NCBI GenBank assembly: GCA_030699825.1
Contig: JAUYKV010000065.1
Span: 21,477-85,476 of the forward strand
Direction: 5' to 3'
Source of the DNA: Pseudomonas sp.
Lineage (GTDB): Bacteria; Pseudomonadota; Gammaproteobacteria; Pseudomonadales; Pseudomonadaceae
Length of the DNA stretch: 64,000 nt
How positions within the stretch are numbered: the stretch's first letter is position 1; the number at the start of each line of letters is the position of its first letter. This document shows, one piece after another, positions 33,439-43,063 of the stretch. The position numbers and the translations under genes were made by a program. The notes under the pieces were generated by a model. The model worked only from the letters and a program-made list of their open reading frames with translations. It had not been told where the DNA came from and did not search any database.

Positions 33439-33893
33439 CCGATATATATCCCGTGCACATCCTCATTGCCGATGATGATCCCGATGACTGCCTGCTTACC
33501 AGTGAGGCCTTCAAGGAGTGTCAGGTTGCCAATCCGTTACATTTCGTGCACAACGGCGAGGAGCTGATGGACTACCTCAAGCGTCGTCCGCCCTATACCG
33601 ACGACAAGCAGCATCCCTTGCCGGGGCTGATTCTGCTTGATCTCAATATGCCGTTGAAGGACGGCCGTGAAGCACTGATTGAGATCAAGGCCGACAAGCA
33701 GCTACGCGCCATTCCAGTGGTCATTCTGACCACCTCTTCAGCCGAGGAAGATATCGTGCACAGCTACCAGGCCGGAGGAAGCTCTTTCATCACCAAGCCC
33801 GTAAGCTTCAGTGGCTTACTCAAGGTAGTCAAAGTGCTCAGCCGCTACTGGCTGGGAATCGTCAAGCTGCCAGTGGACAGGAACTGCGTATGA
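33435..33893 (+). CDS. Rcp1-type single-domain response regulator
   Basis: 152 residues, one receiver domain of the Rcp1 class: HILIADDDPDDCLLTSEAF (acidic pocket), [13 protein letters not shown] (acceptor Asp), VILTTSSAEED and FITKPVSF (switch Lys). Rcp1-type proteins receive phosphate from HisKA kinases with PHY/PAS/GAF inputs, matching the gene upstream, and pass it on or act by protein binding. 4-nt overlaps on both sides. Confidence 0.92.
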   Translation: MTDIYPVHILIADDDPDDCLLTSEAFKECQVANPLHFVHNGEELMDYLKRRPPYTDDKQHPLPGLILLDLNMPLKDGREALIEIKADKQLRAIPVVILTTSSAEEDIVHSYQAGGSSFITKPVSFSGLLKVVKVLSRYWLGIVKLPVDRNCV

Positions 33894-36800
33894 GTGTGCT
33901 TGAGCAACCATTGCGCTTGCTATTGATCGACGATGACGAGGATGACTTCCTCATCACCCAAGACTTGCTGAGTCAGGGAATGGCGCAAGCCTTTGTGCTG
34001 GATTGGTGCAGCGATTATCAACAGGCCCTGCACTCTGTCCTGAGCCAAGCGCACGATCTCTACCTGGTGGATTATCGGCTGGGCGCCGAATCGGGGCTGG
34101 AACTGATCAGGCACGCCCTGCAGGCGGGGGTGCGTAAGCCGATCATCCTGCTCACCGGGCAGGGCGATAACCAGCTGGATGCCAGTGCAATCGAATTGGG
34201 GGCGGCCGATTATCTGGTCAAGGGGCAATTCGACAGCCATCAGCTGGCGCGCAGCATTCGTTACGCGATCGACCGCAGTCAGGCCACGGTGCGGCTAGCT
34301 GACAGCGAAGCACGCTATCGCATGCTGTTTGAGGCGAATCCAGAACCGATTTGGGTATTCAGCAAGGCTACCCTGGGATTTCTGGCGGTCAATCATGCCG
34401 CCACCCGTTTCTTTGGCTATACCCAGAGCGAGCTCCTGGCCATGAGCATCCTGGGAATTCGCAGTGCGCAGGAGCAGGAGCGATTCCTTGAGTATTTCGA
34501 TTCGACGCTACGGGCTGCGGACATCAGCGAGCTGAATGCTGGCATCTGGACATACCTGCACAAGGACGGGCACGAGGTCCATGCCGAAGTGCTGGCGCAT
34601 GATTTCACCTTTGATAACCAGCCAGGTTTTTTGGTGGTCGGTATCGATGTCACGGAAAAGCAGAAGGCTCGCCTGCAGGCGCAGCGGCGCGAACACAGCT
34701 TCCGTAAACTGTTGAACGATACCCGCGATGCCGTGCTGGTTGTCGATAACACCGGCGTCGTCTGCTACGCCAACCCGGCTGCAGAGGAGCTGTTTGGTGC
34801 GTCCCAGCAGCAGTTGCTGCAGCAGCGCTTCGAGTTGCCCGATATCAGCGAAGAGCTCTTCGAATGGAATCTGCCGACCCCGGCCGGCGACGAGGTCGCT
34901 GTGGAGATCCATCTGGCCGAGACCGATTGGGAGGGGCGTCAGGTGCGCCTGCTGTCGCTGCGCGATATCCGCGAACGCAAGGAGTCTGAAAAGCAATTGC
35001 GCGTGCTCCAGCGTAGCCTGGAGTCAAGCTACAACGGTGTGGTGATTGTAGATGCGCGCGCGCACGATCAGCCGATCATCTACGTCAACCCGGCGTTCGA
35101 GCGCATCACCGGTTACTCCGCAGACGAAGTCTTGGGCCGCAACTGCCGCTTCCTGCAGGCGGGCGAGCACGACCAGGCCGCGCTCGAGGTCATTCGCAAT
35201 AACCTGCTCCGGCAAGATGATGCGCATGTGGCGTTGCGCAACTACCGCAAGGACGGCACAGCATTCTGGAACGATTTGTACATCTCGCCGGTTCTCGATG
35301 AGCGCGGCGAGCTCACCCATTTCGTCGGTGTACAGAACGACATCAGCGAGGAAAAACGCTACCAGGCCGAGCTCAGTTTCAATGCCTGTCATGATCTGCT
35401 GACCGGCCTGCCTAACCGCAGTCTGCTCGAGGATCGCTTGCGCCAGGGCTGTAAAATTTCCCAGCGTTATCAGCGTAGCCTGGCGGTGATGTTCATCGAC
35501 CTGGATGGCTTCAAACCGATCAACGATTCGATCGGTCATCATCTAGGCGACCAGGTGCTGGTCGAAGTGGCGCAACGCATGTCCGCCCAAGTGCGTCCAG
35601 GCGATACCGTGGCGCGCATGGGCGGCGATGAGTTCATTGTGCTGCTGCCAGATTTGGCGCGCGAGGAGGACGTGCTGCAGATCGCCGAGCGTCTGATCAC
35701 CAGCATCGCCCGTCCTTATCGAGTGGAGGGTATCGATCTGCATATTACGGCAAGTATCGGCATCACCCTGAGCGATGGTGGACTTGAGCAGCCGCTGCAG
35801 CTGATTCAGCAGGCCGACCTGGCCATGTTCAAGGCCAAACAGGAGGGCCGCAACAACTATCAGTGGTACACCAACGACCTCAAACAGCGAGTGGGTGAGC
35901 GTGTCACGTTGCGTAACGAGCTGCAGAAAGCTATCGAGAGTCAGGCTTTCGAACTCTACTTTCAGCCGCAGATCGATGGCCGTAGCGGGCGGGTCGTCGG
36001 GTTCGAGGCCCTGCTGCGCTGGAAGCATCCTGACCGGGGCTTCATCCCACCGGATATCTTCATCGCGCTCGCCGAAGACACTGGGCAGATCATTCCCCTG
36101 AGCGAGTGGGTGCTCGACACGGCCTGTCGACAGATTCGCCAACTCAGCGAGCAAGGCTTGAGTGGACCCTCTGTTGCCGTGAACATTTCTCCGGTGCATT
36201 TTCAGCGCAACAATTTTGTCGACAGTGTGCAAGCGGTGCTGCAGAAACACTCGCTTAGCGCTGAACTTCTGGAGCTGGAGATCACCGAAACGGTGTTGTT
36301 TAACAATGCAGAACGCGCCATTGAGACCCTGCACCGGCTCAAGCAGCTGGGCGTGCGCATCGCTATCGACGATTTCGGCACGGGTTTTTCAAGCCTCAAC
36401 TATCTCAAGCGCTTGCCGATCGATAAGGTCAAGATTGATCGCTCCTTCGTGAAAGACATTATCAGCGATCGCCACGATGCAGCTATTACCCAGGGCATTA
36501 TATCCATGGCACATCACCTGGGGCTCAAGGTGGTCGCAGAGGGGGTGGAAACCGAACCACAGCTCGCTTTCCTGAAGAAATGCCGCTGCGACGAATTTCA
36601 GGGTTACTACTTCGCCAAGCCGATGCCCTATGCCGAGATTGCGGGCTTCCTGCGTGATCGCTTGAGGGTGCACGAGGCGGGTTCAGCAGTAAGCCTTGCC
36701 CAGGGTGAGCAGGTGCAAACATTGCTGTTGCTTGACGACGAGGAAAATATTCTCCGTGCTTTGGCGCGCGTGTTGCGCCGTGACGGTTATCAAATCCTCA

Positions 36801-37114
36801 TGGCTACTTGCGCCCGGGATGCCTTCGAATTACTGGCCAAACATGATGTACAAGTCATTCTCTCCGACCAGCGTATGCCTGAGATGAGTGGTACCGAGTT
36901 CCTCAGCCGGGTCAAGGATCTCTATCCAGACACAATCCGCATAGTGCTCTCCGGTTATACCGACCTGAAATCAGTAACCGACGCGATCAATCAGGGCGCG
37001 ATCTACAAGTTCCTCACAAAGCCTTGGGATGACGACGAGCTTCGACAGAATATTGCGCAATCTTTTCGTGAGTTCATGATTGCGCAGAGCAAAGACGTCC
37101 ATGAGATGGAATAG
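33890..37114 (+). CDS. REC-PAS-PAS-PAS-GGDEF-EAL-REC cyclic-di-GMP protein
   Basis: 1074 residues. N-terminal receiver about 10-135 (LYLVDYRLGAESG, switch Lys in YLVKGQF), PAS domains about 145-260, 265-370 and 375-490. GGDEF follows with intact MGGDEF at 577-582, then EAL with EALLRW from 706 and DDFGTGFSSLNYL. A second receiver is at about 940-1060 (VILSDQRMPEMSG, LTKPWDD). Both cyclase and phosphodiesterase motifs look complete, so activity may be switched between making and degrading cyclic-di-GMP. A receiver at each end is unusual; the C-terminal one is of the KPW[DEN]D type shared by the receivers at 23734, 25082 and 27419. It ends the signalling operon. Confidence 0.92.
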   Translation: MSVLEQPLRLLLIDDDEDDFLITQDLLSQGMAQAFVLDWCSDYQQALHSVLSQAHDLYLVDYRLGAESGLELIRHALQAGVRKPIILLTGQGDNQLDASAIELGAADYLVKGQFDSHQLARSIRYAIDRSQATVRLADSEARYRMLFEANPEPIWVFSKATLGFLAVNHAATRFFGYTQSELLAMSILGIRSAQEQERFLEYFDSTLRAADISELNAGIWTYLHKDGHEVHAEVLAHDFTFDNQPGFLVVGIDVTEKQKARLQAQRREHSFRKLLNDTRDAVLVVDNTGVVCYANPAAEELFGASQQQLLQQRFELPDISEELFEWNLPTPAGDEVAVEIHLAETDWEGRQVRLLSLRDIRERKESEKQLRVLQRSLESSYNGVVIVDARAHDQPIIYVNPAFERITGYSADEVLGRNCRFLQAGEHDQAALEVIRNNLLRQDDAHVALRNYRKDGTAFWNDLYISPVLDERGELTHFVGVQNDISEEKRYQAELSFNACHDLLTGLPNRSLLEDRLRQGCKISQRYQRSLAVMFIDLDGFKPINDSIGHHLGDQVLVEVAQRMSAQVRPGDTVARMGGDEFIVLLPDLAREEDVLQIAERLITSIARPYRVEGIDLHITASIGITLSDGGLEQPLQLIQQADLAMFKAKQEGRNNYQWYTNDLKQRVGERVTLRNELQKAIESQAFELYFQPQIDGRSGRVVGFEALLRWKHPDRGFIPPDIFIALAEDTGQIIPLSEWVLDTACRQIRQLSEQGLSGPSVAVNISPVHFQRNNFVDSVQAVLQKHSLSAELLELEITETVLFNNAERAIETLHRLKQLGVRIAIDDFGTGFSSLNYLKRLPIDKVKIDRSFVKDIISDRHDAAITQGIISMAHHLGLKVVAEGVETEPQLAFLKKCRCDEFQGYYFAKPMPYAEIAGFLRDRLRVHEAGSAVSLAQGEQVQTLLLLDDEENILRALARVLRRDGYQILMATCARDAFELLAKHDVQVILSDQRMPEMSGTEFLSRVKDLYPDTIRIVLSGYTDLKSVTDAINQGAIYKFLTKPWDDDELRQNIAQSFREFMIAQSKDVHEME

Positions 37115-37251
37115 ACAACGCCATTAATCGTGTCGCTCTTGCCGGTTGCTTCGATTTGCTCAACTGCCGAATTCGCCAGGTCATTCGCTTGGACTTTGTG
37201 CGATTGTGGCTACTTCCAAAGCACTATTGCTCCTCCATTACGTAGTGTTCG

Positions 37252-39846
37252 ATGCTGAAGTGCCGAAATCTGCCAGAGCCGAGTCTCGTTATGCCTGCCG
37301 TCTGCAACGTTCTACCCGTCAAGGTTGCCCAGCCGGAGTGTCGGCAGTTGGCCAACGGGCTGCAGGTGGCCTTGCTCAGTCTGCCGGGTACGGCCAAGGC
37401 GGCGATCAGTGTGCGGGTCGCGGCCGGCAGCCATGATGAGCCAGATGATTACCCCGGCCTGGCGCATTTTCTCGAGCATCTGCTGTTTCTCGGCAGCAGC
37501 GGTTATGCCGTCGAGCAGAGTCTGATGGCCTTCGTGCAGGCCTGCGGCGGGCAGGTCAATGCTTCGACCCAGGCGCTGCACACCGATTATTTCTGTGAAG
37601 TGCCGGCGGATCGGCTCGACGAGGCCCTGGCTCGCTTGCTCGATATGCTGGTCCATCCGCTGCTGGATGAGGCGGCGCAATTGCGCGAGCGCGAGGTGGT
37701 GCATGCCGAGTTCCTCGCCCGCGGCCAGGATCCCGACACCCTGGTGTCGGTGGCGCTGGGTCAGGCGTTGCCGGCTGGGCACCGCTTCGCAGCTTTCCAG
37801 GCCGGCAACCGTGACACCCTGGCCGTCGAACAGGCCGCGTTCCAGCAGGCGCTGCAGGCGTTTCACCAGCGTTTCTACCAGGCCGGACAACTGTCGCTGA
37901 TGGTGGTTGCTCCACAGACAATCGATGAGTTGGATAAGCGGGTCCGACGTCAGGGTGCAGCGTTGCCGGGACGGGGCCGGCAGCGGCAGTCGCCCCCGGC
38001 GCCGTTATTACCGCTGAGCGTGCAGCGGTTACGCATGACCCTGCCTGGCGGTGCTGCATCGCTGCAGGTGGGCTTCGCCCTCGAGTGGGCCGCGCCTGGT
38101 CTGGACGAGGCCCTGGATTTTCTGCAGACCTGGCTGCGCTCCGAGGCGCCGGGCGGTTTGCTCGCCGGCTTGCGCGAGGCGGGTCTGGGCCACGGGATAG
38201 CGGTTCGGCCGGTGTATCGCCATGCCGACCAGGCCATGTTGCTGTTGAGCGTTGCGGGCGTCGACGAAGCGGTTGCCACTCATGCCGCGGTTGTGGCCGC
38301 CGTGCTTGACTGGCTGGGCTTCTTTGCTGCTGCCGGTCAGTCCCAGGCTTTGTACGAACGCTATTGGGCGATCCAGGGGTGTCGCCTGAACAGCTTGCCG
38401 GCCCTGGCCCTGGCCCGTCATTGGCAGGATTGTCTGGCGGCTGGCTGGAACCCGAGCACTGGCTTGAGCGGGGCAGGGCAGGCCGCGCTGGCGGGGCTGC
38501 TGGAACAGATGCAGGACGCCCAACGTCTGCTCATGCTGTTCGGCAGCGCCCGGCCAATGCCCAGTTGGCCGGCGCCTGGCTTTACCTTGCACATGCAAGT
38601 TGAGCCGCCGGTTAACCCGGCACCTTGCACTTGGGTGTGGCAATTGCCGCCGGCCAATCCGTTTCTCGCCCCAGTAGCCGCCACAGTTGCTGCCCTTGGC
38701 ATCGCGGCCCGGCTGCGCTGGCTGCCCGCTCCCGTCACCGAGGGCGGTTGCGGGCAAGCCACGCTCTATTGGCGCTGCTGGCTGGCCGAGCGGGTCGACG
38801 CTGCCGAGTTGCAGGGGCTGTTGACGGTGGCGTTGCGTAGCATTGAAGCCGATGCCGCGGAAGTTGGGGTCGCCGTGCAGTTGGCCGTCCGGGATGATGG
38901 CTGGCAAGTGTCCCTGCAAGGTGCCGGCGACCTGTTGCCGGCGGTATTGCCGGTGGTGCTGGCAACGCTGCTTTGCCCCGCGCCGAGTGCCTGGCAGCAA
39001 GGGCCGCGCGAGGCCCGACAGATTGCCCTTCAGGCGCGAGCGGAGATGCCGTTTCGCCAGCTGCTCAGGCGCTTGCCCGAGTTGTTCGCGCCGCCCGGGG
39101 GTGAGTGCGCCACGCTGAACCCGCAACGCCTGCATGAGTGTTACCGGCAGGCGCGGTTCGAGGGGCTGGGTGTGGGCATGGCGCCAGCCGGGCAAGCCGA
39201 AGTCGAGCGCCTGTTCAGTTCGGTCGCGGCGCTGCATGCGCCCGAGGCTCCGCCAATGGGCCCCGCCGGGCGTTACTGGCAGGATGCTGCCATCGACTGC
39301 AGCGACTCGGCGTTGCTGCTGTTCTGCCCGTTGCCGGCCACGGATGCAGCCACCGAGGCGGCGTGGCGCCTGCTGGCGCAGTCCTGTCAGAGCGCTTTTT
39401 TCCAGCGTCTGCGCAGCGAACTGCAACTGGGCTATGCGGTGTTTTGCGGGTTCCGCCAGGTGCAGGCGCATCGCGGCATTCTATTTGCCGTGCAGTCGCC
39501 GCATGCGTCGGCAGAGCAAATCCTCGGCCATATCGAAGCCTTTCTCCAGCTCCAGGGCGAGCGCCTGGCGGCACTCGATGAGCAGGCGCTGGCACTCATG
39601 GCCGCCGAGCTACGCCGGCAGGCGCTGGCCCAGACCAGTAGCCCGCAGGAGCTTGCCGAGCAGCACTGGCAAGCGCACCTGGCCGGTTTACCCGTGCAGC
39701 ACGAAAGGGCGGTATTACAGGCCCTGACTGCGCTGCAGCGGCCACAATTGCTGGCTGCGTATCGGCAACTGAGCCAGGCCCGTGGTGGTTGGCGGGTACT
39801 GGCCAGTGCCGCCAAACCGGCATCGGGCTGGTCAACGCCAAGCTGA
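37252..39846 (+). CDS. pqqF: PqqF-type M16 metalloprotease
   Basis: 864 residues from ATG 37252 (ATG 37291 is an alternative; neither has a clear ribosome site). Insulinase/pitrilysin family with the inverted zinc motif HFLEH at about 72-76 in GLAHFLEHLLFLGS, the downstream Glu in LREREVVHAEF, and M16 domains to the C-terminus. In Pseudomonas, PqqF cleaves the PqqA peptide after PqqE has cross-linked its Glu and Tyr. Normally pqqF lies just before pqqA; here it is alone, about 23 kb from pqqA and in the opposite orientation to it. No partner PqqG is visible. Confidence 0.82.
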   Translation: MLKCRNLPEPSLVMPAVCNVLPVKVAQPECRQLANGLQVALLSLPGTAKAAISVRVAAGSHDEPDDYPGLAHFLEHLLFLGSSGYAVEQSLMAFVQACGGQVNASTQALHTDYFCEVPADRLDEALARLLDMLVHPLLDEAAQLREREVVHAEFLARGQDPDTLVSVALGQALPAGHRFAAFQAGNRDTLAVEQAAFQQALQAFHQRFYQAGQLSLMVVAPQTIDELDKRVRRQGAALPGRGRQRQSPPAPLLPLSVQRLRMTLPGGAASLQVGFALEWAAPGLDEALDFLQTWLRSEAPGGLLAGLREAGLGHGIAVRPVYRHADQAMLLLSVAGVDEAVATHAAVVAAVLDWLGFFAAAGQSQALYERYWAIQGCRLNSLPALALARHWQDCLAAGWNPSTGLSGAGQAALAGLLEQMQDAQRLLMLFGSARPMPSWPAPGFTLHMQVEPPVNPAPCTWVWQLPPANPFLAPVAATVAALGIAARLRWLPAPVTEGGCGQATLYWRCWLAERVDAAELQGLLTVALRSIEADAAEVGVAVQLAVRDDGWQVSLQGAGDLLPAVLPVVLATLLCPAPSAWQQGPREARQIALQARAEMPFRQLLRRLPELFAPPGGECATLNPQRLHECYRQARFEGLGVGMAPAGQAEVERLFSSVAALHAPEAPPMGPAGRYWQDAAIDCSDSALLLFCPLPATDAATEAAWRLLAQSCQSAFFQRLRSELQLGYAVFCGFRQVQAHRGILFAVQSPHASAEQILGHIEAFLQLQGERLAALDEQALALMAAELRRQALAQTSSPQELAEQHWQAHLAGLPVQHERAVLQALTALQRPQLLAAYRQLSQARGGWRVLASAAKPASGWSTPS

Positions 39847-40117
39847 CCCACAGCACTACTGCTTCCTGCTTCTTCTCTCCCGCATCAAGTAGCCCATCGC
39901 TCGGGCGGCAGGCCCGCATGCGTCTCGGAATAAATATCTACGACCTTCGGCTTGCTCCGTAGGCTGGCCAGGTATTACGCCTTATTGCGTGCGTCGCCGA
40001 GACCGGCCAAAGCAGCAAGCAAACAGCGCCATAGCAGCGTATGTCCGGGCGCCATGCTTTTCGATAATCGCCTCCGAACCGACAGACCGATGGTCGTCCC
40101 CTCAAGCGGAGAGCGTT

Positions 40118-41299
40118 ATGAACAACAAGAAGATCGCCAACACCCGATTCCTGCCTCTGGCTCTGACTGCCGCTGTCGCCCTGGCAACAGCCCAGCAAGC
40201 GGCCGCGGAAATCGTCCTGTATGACCAGGACGACACCACGTTCTCCACCGATGGCTATATCAACGCCTTCTACGTCAGCAGCGATGTGGATCGCGAAGGC
40301 GATCTGAACGACCGCCGTCAGTCGCGGGTGAAAATGGGCTTCCTGCCCAACTGGATCGGCTTCAACTTCGGCAAGCAGTACGGTGACCTGAAAGTAGGCG
40401 CGCGCTCCTCGTTTTGGGTCACCATCAACGACAGCGAAACCAACGGCACCGCCACTGCCATCGACGTACGCCAGTTTTACGGCACCGTTACCAGCCCTGA
40501 GTGGGGCGAAGTGCTGGTAGGTAAAGACTTCGGTCTGTTCTCGCGTTCGAACATCTTCCGCGACGAGATGCTGGCTGGCTACGGCAACGTCAGCGATACC
40601 CTGGGTCTGGTTGATGGCGGCGGCGTATCGTTCGGCAATATCGGCACCGGCTACCCGTACCCGTTCCCGACTGCGCAGATCACCTATCGCAACAACGGTC
40701 TGGCCAAAGGTTTGAATCTTGCCGTTGGCATCATGGATCCGGTGGATACCAGTGACGATGGCGCCGGCAAGTCCTATCAGGATCAGCCGCGCTTCGAGTC
40801 GGAAGTCAGCTACGAGTTCGACCTTGGCGGCGCGACCATCTATTCCTGGCTTAACGGTGCCTACCAGTCCTCGGAGAGCACCGATAACAGCGTCGATACC
40901 GTGACTTCACAGGGCGTCGGCTATGGCGTGCAGGCCAAGATGGGCGGCGTTTCCATGACCGCTTCGGGCTTCCAGGCCGAAGGCATGAACCCCTTCTTTA
41001 CCAACAACGCTGGTGAGCCGACCCTGCGTGAAATCGACAGCGACGGCTACTTGCTGCAGGGTTCCTACACCTTCGGCAAGAACCGCGTGGCGCTGTCCTA
41101 TGGCAAAACCGAGGATGACGGCAACGGTCTGGGAACTGCGGCTGACTACGAGACCCGTGGCGTCGCCTACTTCCGTACCATCAACGACAACCTCAAGCTG
41201 GTCGCCGAATACAACCAGTACGAGATCGATGCGGCGACGGGCAGTGGCCTGGCCGAAGATACCGACACCTTCGCCGTCGGTGCCGTACTGAACTGGTAA
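40118..41299 (+). CDS. Outer-membrane porin
   Basis: 393 residues with a signal peptide (KIANTRFLPLALTAAVALATAQQAAA, cleavage near residue 30). The mature part is a Gram-negative general-porin barrel: alternating amphipathic strands, GFNFGKQYGDLKVGARSSFWV, the YGTVTSPEWGEVLVGKDFG loop and a C-terminal FAVGAVLNW ending in an aromatic residue, needed for BAM insertion. The substrate is unknown; location next to alcohol-oxidation genes might suggest uptake of a small carbon source, but that is only context. It has its own Rho-independent terminator downstream. Nothing recognisable in the 271-nt leader. Confidence 0.9.
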   Translation: MNNKKIANTRFLPLALTAAVALATAQQAAAEIVLYDQDDTTFSTDGYINAFYVSSDVDREGDLNDRRQSRVKMGFLPNWIGFNFGKQYGDLKVGARSSFWVTINDSETNGTATAIDVRQFYGTVTSPEWGEVLVGKDFGLFSRSNIFRDEMLAGYGNVSDTLGLVDGGGVSFGNIGTGYPYPFPTAQITYRNNGLAKGLNLAVGIMDPVDTSDDGAGKSYQDQPRFESEVSYEFDLGGATIYSWLNGAYQSSESTDNSVDTVTSQGVGYGVQAKMGGVSMTASGFQAEGMNPFFTNNAGEPTLREIDSDGYLLQGSYTFGKNRVALSYGKTEDDGNGLGTAADYETRGVAYFRTINDNLKLVAEYNQYEIDAATGSGLAEDTDTFAVGAVLNW

Positions 41300-41317
41300 A
41301 GCGTGCCGTAAACAAAA

Positions 41318-41345
41318 CCGGACAGGGCAAGCCTGTCCGGTTTTT
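41318..41345 (+). terminator. Rho-independent terminator after the porin gene
   Basis: CCGGACAGG and CCTGTCCGG form a 9-bp GC-rich stem around GCAAG, followed by TTTTT, 18 nt after the porin stop. Confidence 0.9.
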
Positions 41346-41359
41346 CTATGGAGGCGGGT

Positions 41360-41449
41360 ATGCCCTACGACCTGGACCTGTTGCTGATCCTGCTGATCGT
41401 GACCAGCCTGTTTCTGGCGCTGCCGATCATTCTCAGGCGTTGCATCTAG
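41360..41449 (+). CDS. Small single-helix membrane protein (29 residues)
   Basis: ATG 41360 is preceded by GGAGG with 5-nt spacing. The product MPYDLDLLLILLIVTSLFLAL, then PIILRRCI, is one hydrophobic helix with a basic end. It begins 15 nt after the porin terminator, so it needs its own promoter or read-through. No family recognised; many bacterial small membrane proteins look like this. The strong ribosome site and clean hydrophobic pattern are the only support. Confidence 0.5.
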   Translation: MPYDLDLLLILLIVTSLFLALPIILRRCI

Positions 41450-41504
41450 AACGCCGCTCTTCTCCTTATGGAATATTTGTTCGCAGGTATGGCCTAGGCG
41501 CTCT

Positions 41505-41705
41505 TATCAAATAACCTGTATGTCATTGATTTATGGCTGATTACGTTCTTTGTGGGAGGGGCTTTAGCCGCGAACGCTTGCACAGCGCAGCTTCGCGGCT
41601 AAAGCGGAGCGCCGCCCGGCCCCTCCCTCAAGTGCCCACAGCCGGCAGACGCGATTGCCTCCAGTTTGCTACGCGACAGCGCGGCGTCTGGACGATAGGG
41701 GGCTC
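41505..41705. repeat. Long interspersed repeat, distant copy
   Basis: CTCTTATCAAATAACCTGTATGTCATTGATT, then GTGGGAGGGGCTTTAGCCGCGAA, TTCGCGGCTAAAGCGG and CAGTTTGCTACGCGACAGCGCGGCGTCT: the same order of blocks as the copies around wbpM, 21 kb away. The rest of 41450-41908 is spacer with no recognised element. Confidence 0.75.
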
Positions 41706-41908
41706 CTGCGAAAGCCGCGAACGTGCGGCATGATCCATGCCCGCGATGGCCTGTCTTCCGAACAGCTTCCCCTGTATCGCTCGCCGCCGTACGCCGGTAT
41801 AGACCGCTACTTAGGGAGTAAGCCGACACGACTCAAGTTGGATGGGTAGCCTGCGCGGACCTTCGTAGAATCATCCCATGACAGGTGGGTTTTCTATTGG
41901 GGCAGGCT

Positions 41909-43063
41909 ATGCAGCAGGAACGGACTGAAGGCGTCGTCACCGCGACCTCGAGCGCCACGGATGTGGAGCTGGTGGCGCAGGAGCTGGCGCGGCAACTGAT
42001 TCATCCGCACCTGGGTTTCGTGCTGTTCTTCTGTTCAGCGGAATACGACCTGGAAAACCTCGGCGAGGCGCTGGATCAATACTTCGGCGGCATCGACATG
42101 GTCGGCTGCACCAGCGCTGGCGAGATCACCCCGCATGGCTATGGCCGTGGCTGCGTCAGTGCGGTGGGCTTCGATCACCGCAGCTTCTCGATCGCCAGCG
42201 CCCTGATCGACGAAATGGAGCGTTTCAGCCTGATCGACGCCCAGCAGCTGGTCGAACGTCTGGCCAAGGATTGCCGCAACAACGAGCTGGCCTCGATCAA
42301 GGGCCACAGCTTCGCCCTGACCCTGCTCGATGGCTTGTCCAGCCGCGAGGAGGTGGTGCTCGGCGCACTCAGCGCGGCGTTCGGCAGCATCCCGCATTTC
42401 GGCGGTTCGGCCGGCGACGACAACCACCTGACCCATACCCACGTCTACTATGGCGGCCAGTTCCACACCGGCGCGGCGGTGGTGGTGCTGTTCAATACCT
42501 GGCTGGATTTCGAGGTGTTCAGCACCCACCACATCGAACCCTGCGCCGAGAAGTTGGTGGTCACCCGGGCCGACAGCGCCAGCCGCCGCGTGTATGAGCT
42601 GAACGCGGCGCCGGCCGCGCAGGAATACGCCGAGTTGATCGGCGTAGCGCTGGAGGACCTGGATCATCGGGTGTTCGCCGCCAATCCCTTGGCCGTACGC
42701 ATCAGCGATCAGTACTACGTGCGCTCGATCCAGCGGGTCAATGAAGACTTTAGCCTGAGTTTCTATTGTGCGGTGGAGAACGGCATCGTCCTGACCGCCA
42801 TGCGCCCCGGGCCACTATTGCCCAATCTGGAAAGCCTGTTCGAGGGCCTGCACGAGCGCCTCGGTCCGCTGCTGCTGACCATTGGCTGCGATTGTTTTCT
42901 ACGCCGCCTGGAAATCGAGGACGACGGTGGTGTCGAGCCGGTCTCGGCTTTCCTGCGCAGCCAGCAAGTCATAGGGTTCAATACCTACGGGGAACAGTTC
43001 AATGGTATGCACATCAACCAGACCTTCACCGGAGTCGCCATCGGCCGTCCCGGCCGAGGCTGA
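41909..43063 (+). CDS. nosP: NosP-like FIST-domain nitric-oxide sensor
   Basis: 384 residues from ATG 41909 (a GTG 24 nt upstream is in frame). FIST N domain (FVLFFCSAEYDLENLGEALDQYFGGIDMVGCTSAGEIT) and FIST C domain (GCDCFLRRLEIEDDG, then VIGFNTYGEQFNGMHINQTFTGVAI). In P. aeruginosa the FIST protein encoded before NahK is the heme-based NO receptor NosP, which inhibits NahK. Gene order, orientation and overlap with the kinase are the same here. It acts in the cytoplasm. The 62-nt overlap with nahK means strong coupling. Confidence 0.88.
   Translation: MQQERTEGVVTATSSATDVELVAQELARQLIHPHLGFVLFFCSAEYDLENLGEALDQYFGGIDMVGCTSAGEITPHGYGRGCVSAVGFDHRSFSIASALIDEMERFSLIDAQQLVERLAKDCRNNELASIKGHSFALTLLDGLSSREEVVLGALSAAFGSIPHFGGSAGDDNHLTHTHVYYGGQFHTGAAVVVLFNTWLDFEVFSTHHIEPCAEKLVVTRADSASRRVYELNAAPAAQEYAELIGVALEDLDHRVFAANPLAVRISDQYYVRSIQRVNEDFSLSFYCAVENGIVLTAMRPGPLLPNLESLFEGLHERLGPLLLTIGCDCFLRRLEIEDDGGVEPVSAFLRSQQVIGFNTYGEQFNGMHINQTFTGVAIGRPGRG

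Noticed and set aside
38029..39471. 480-codon minus-strand frame inside pqqF
   Set aside because: Shadow frame; the plus strand carries a clear M16 protease with the zinc motif.
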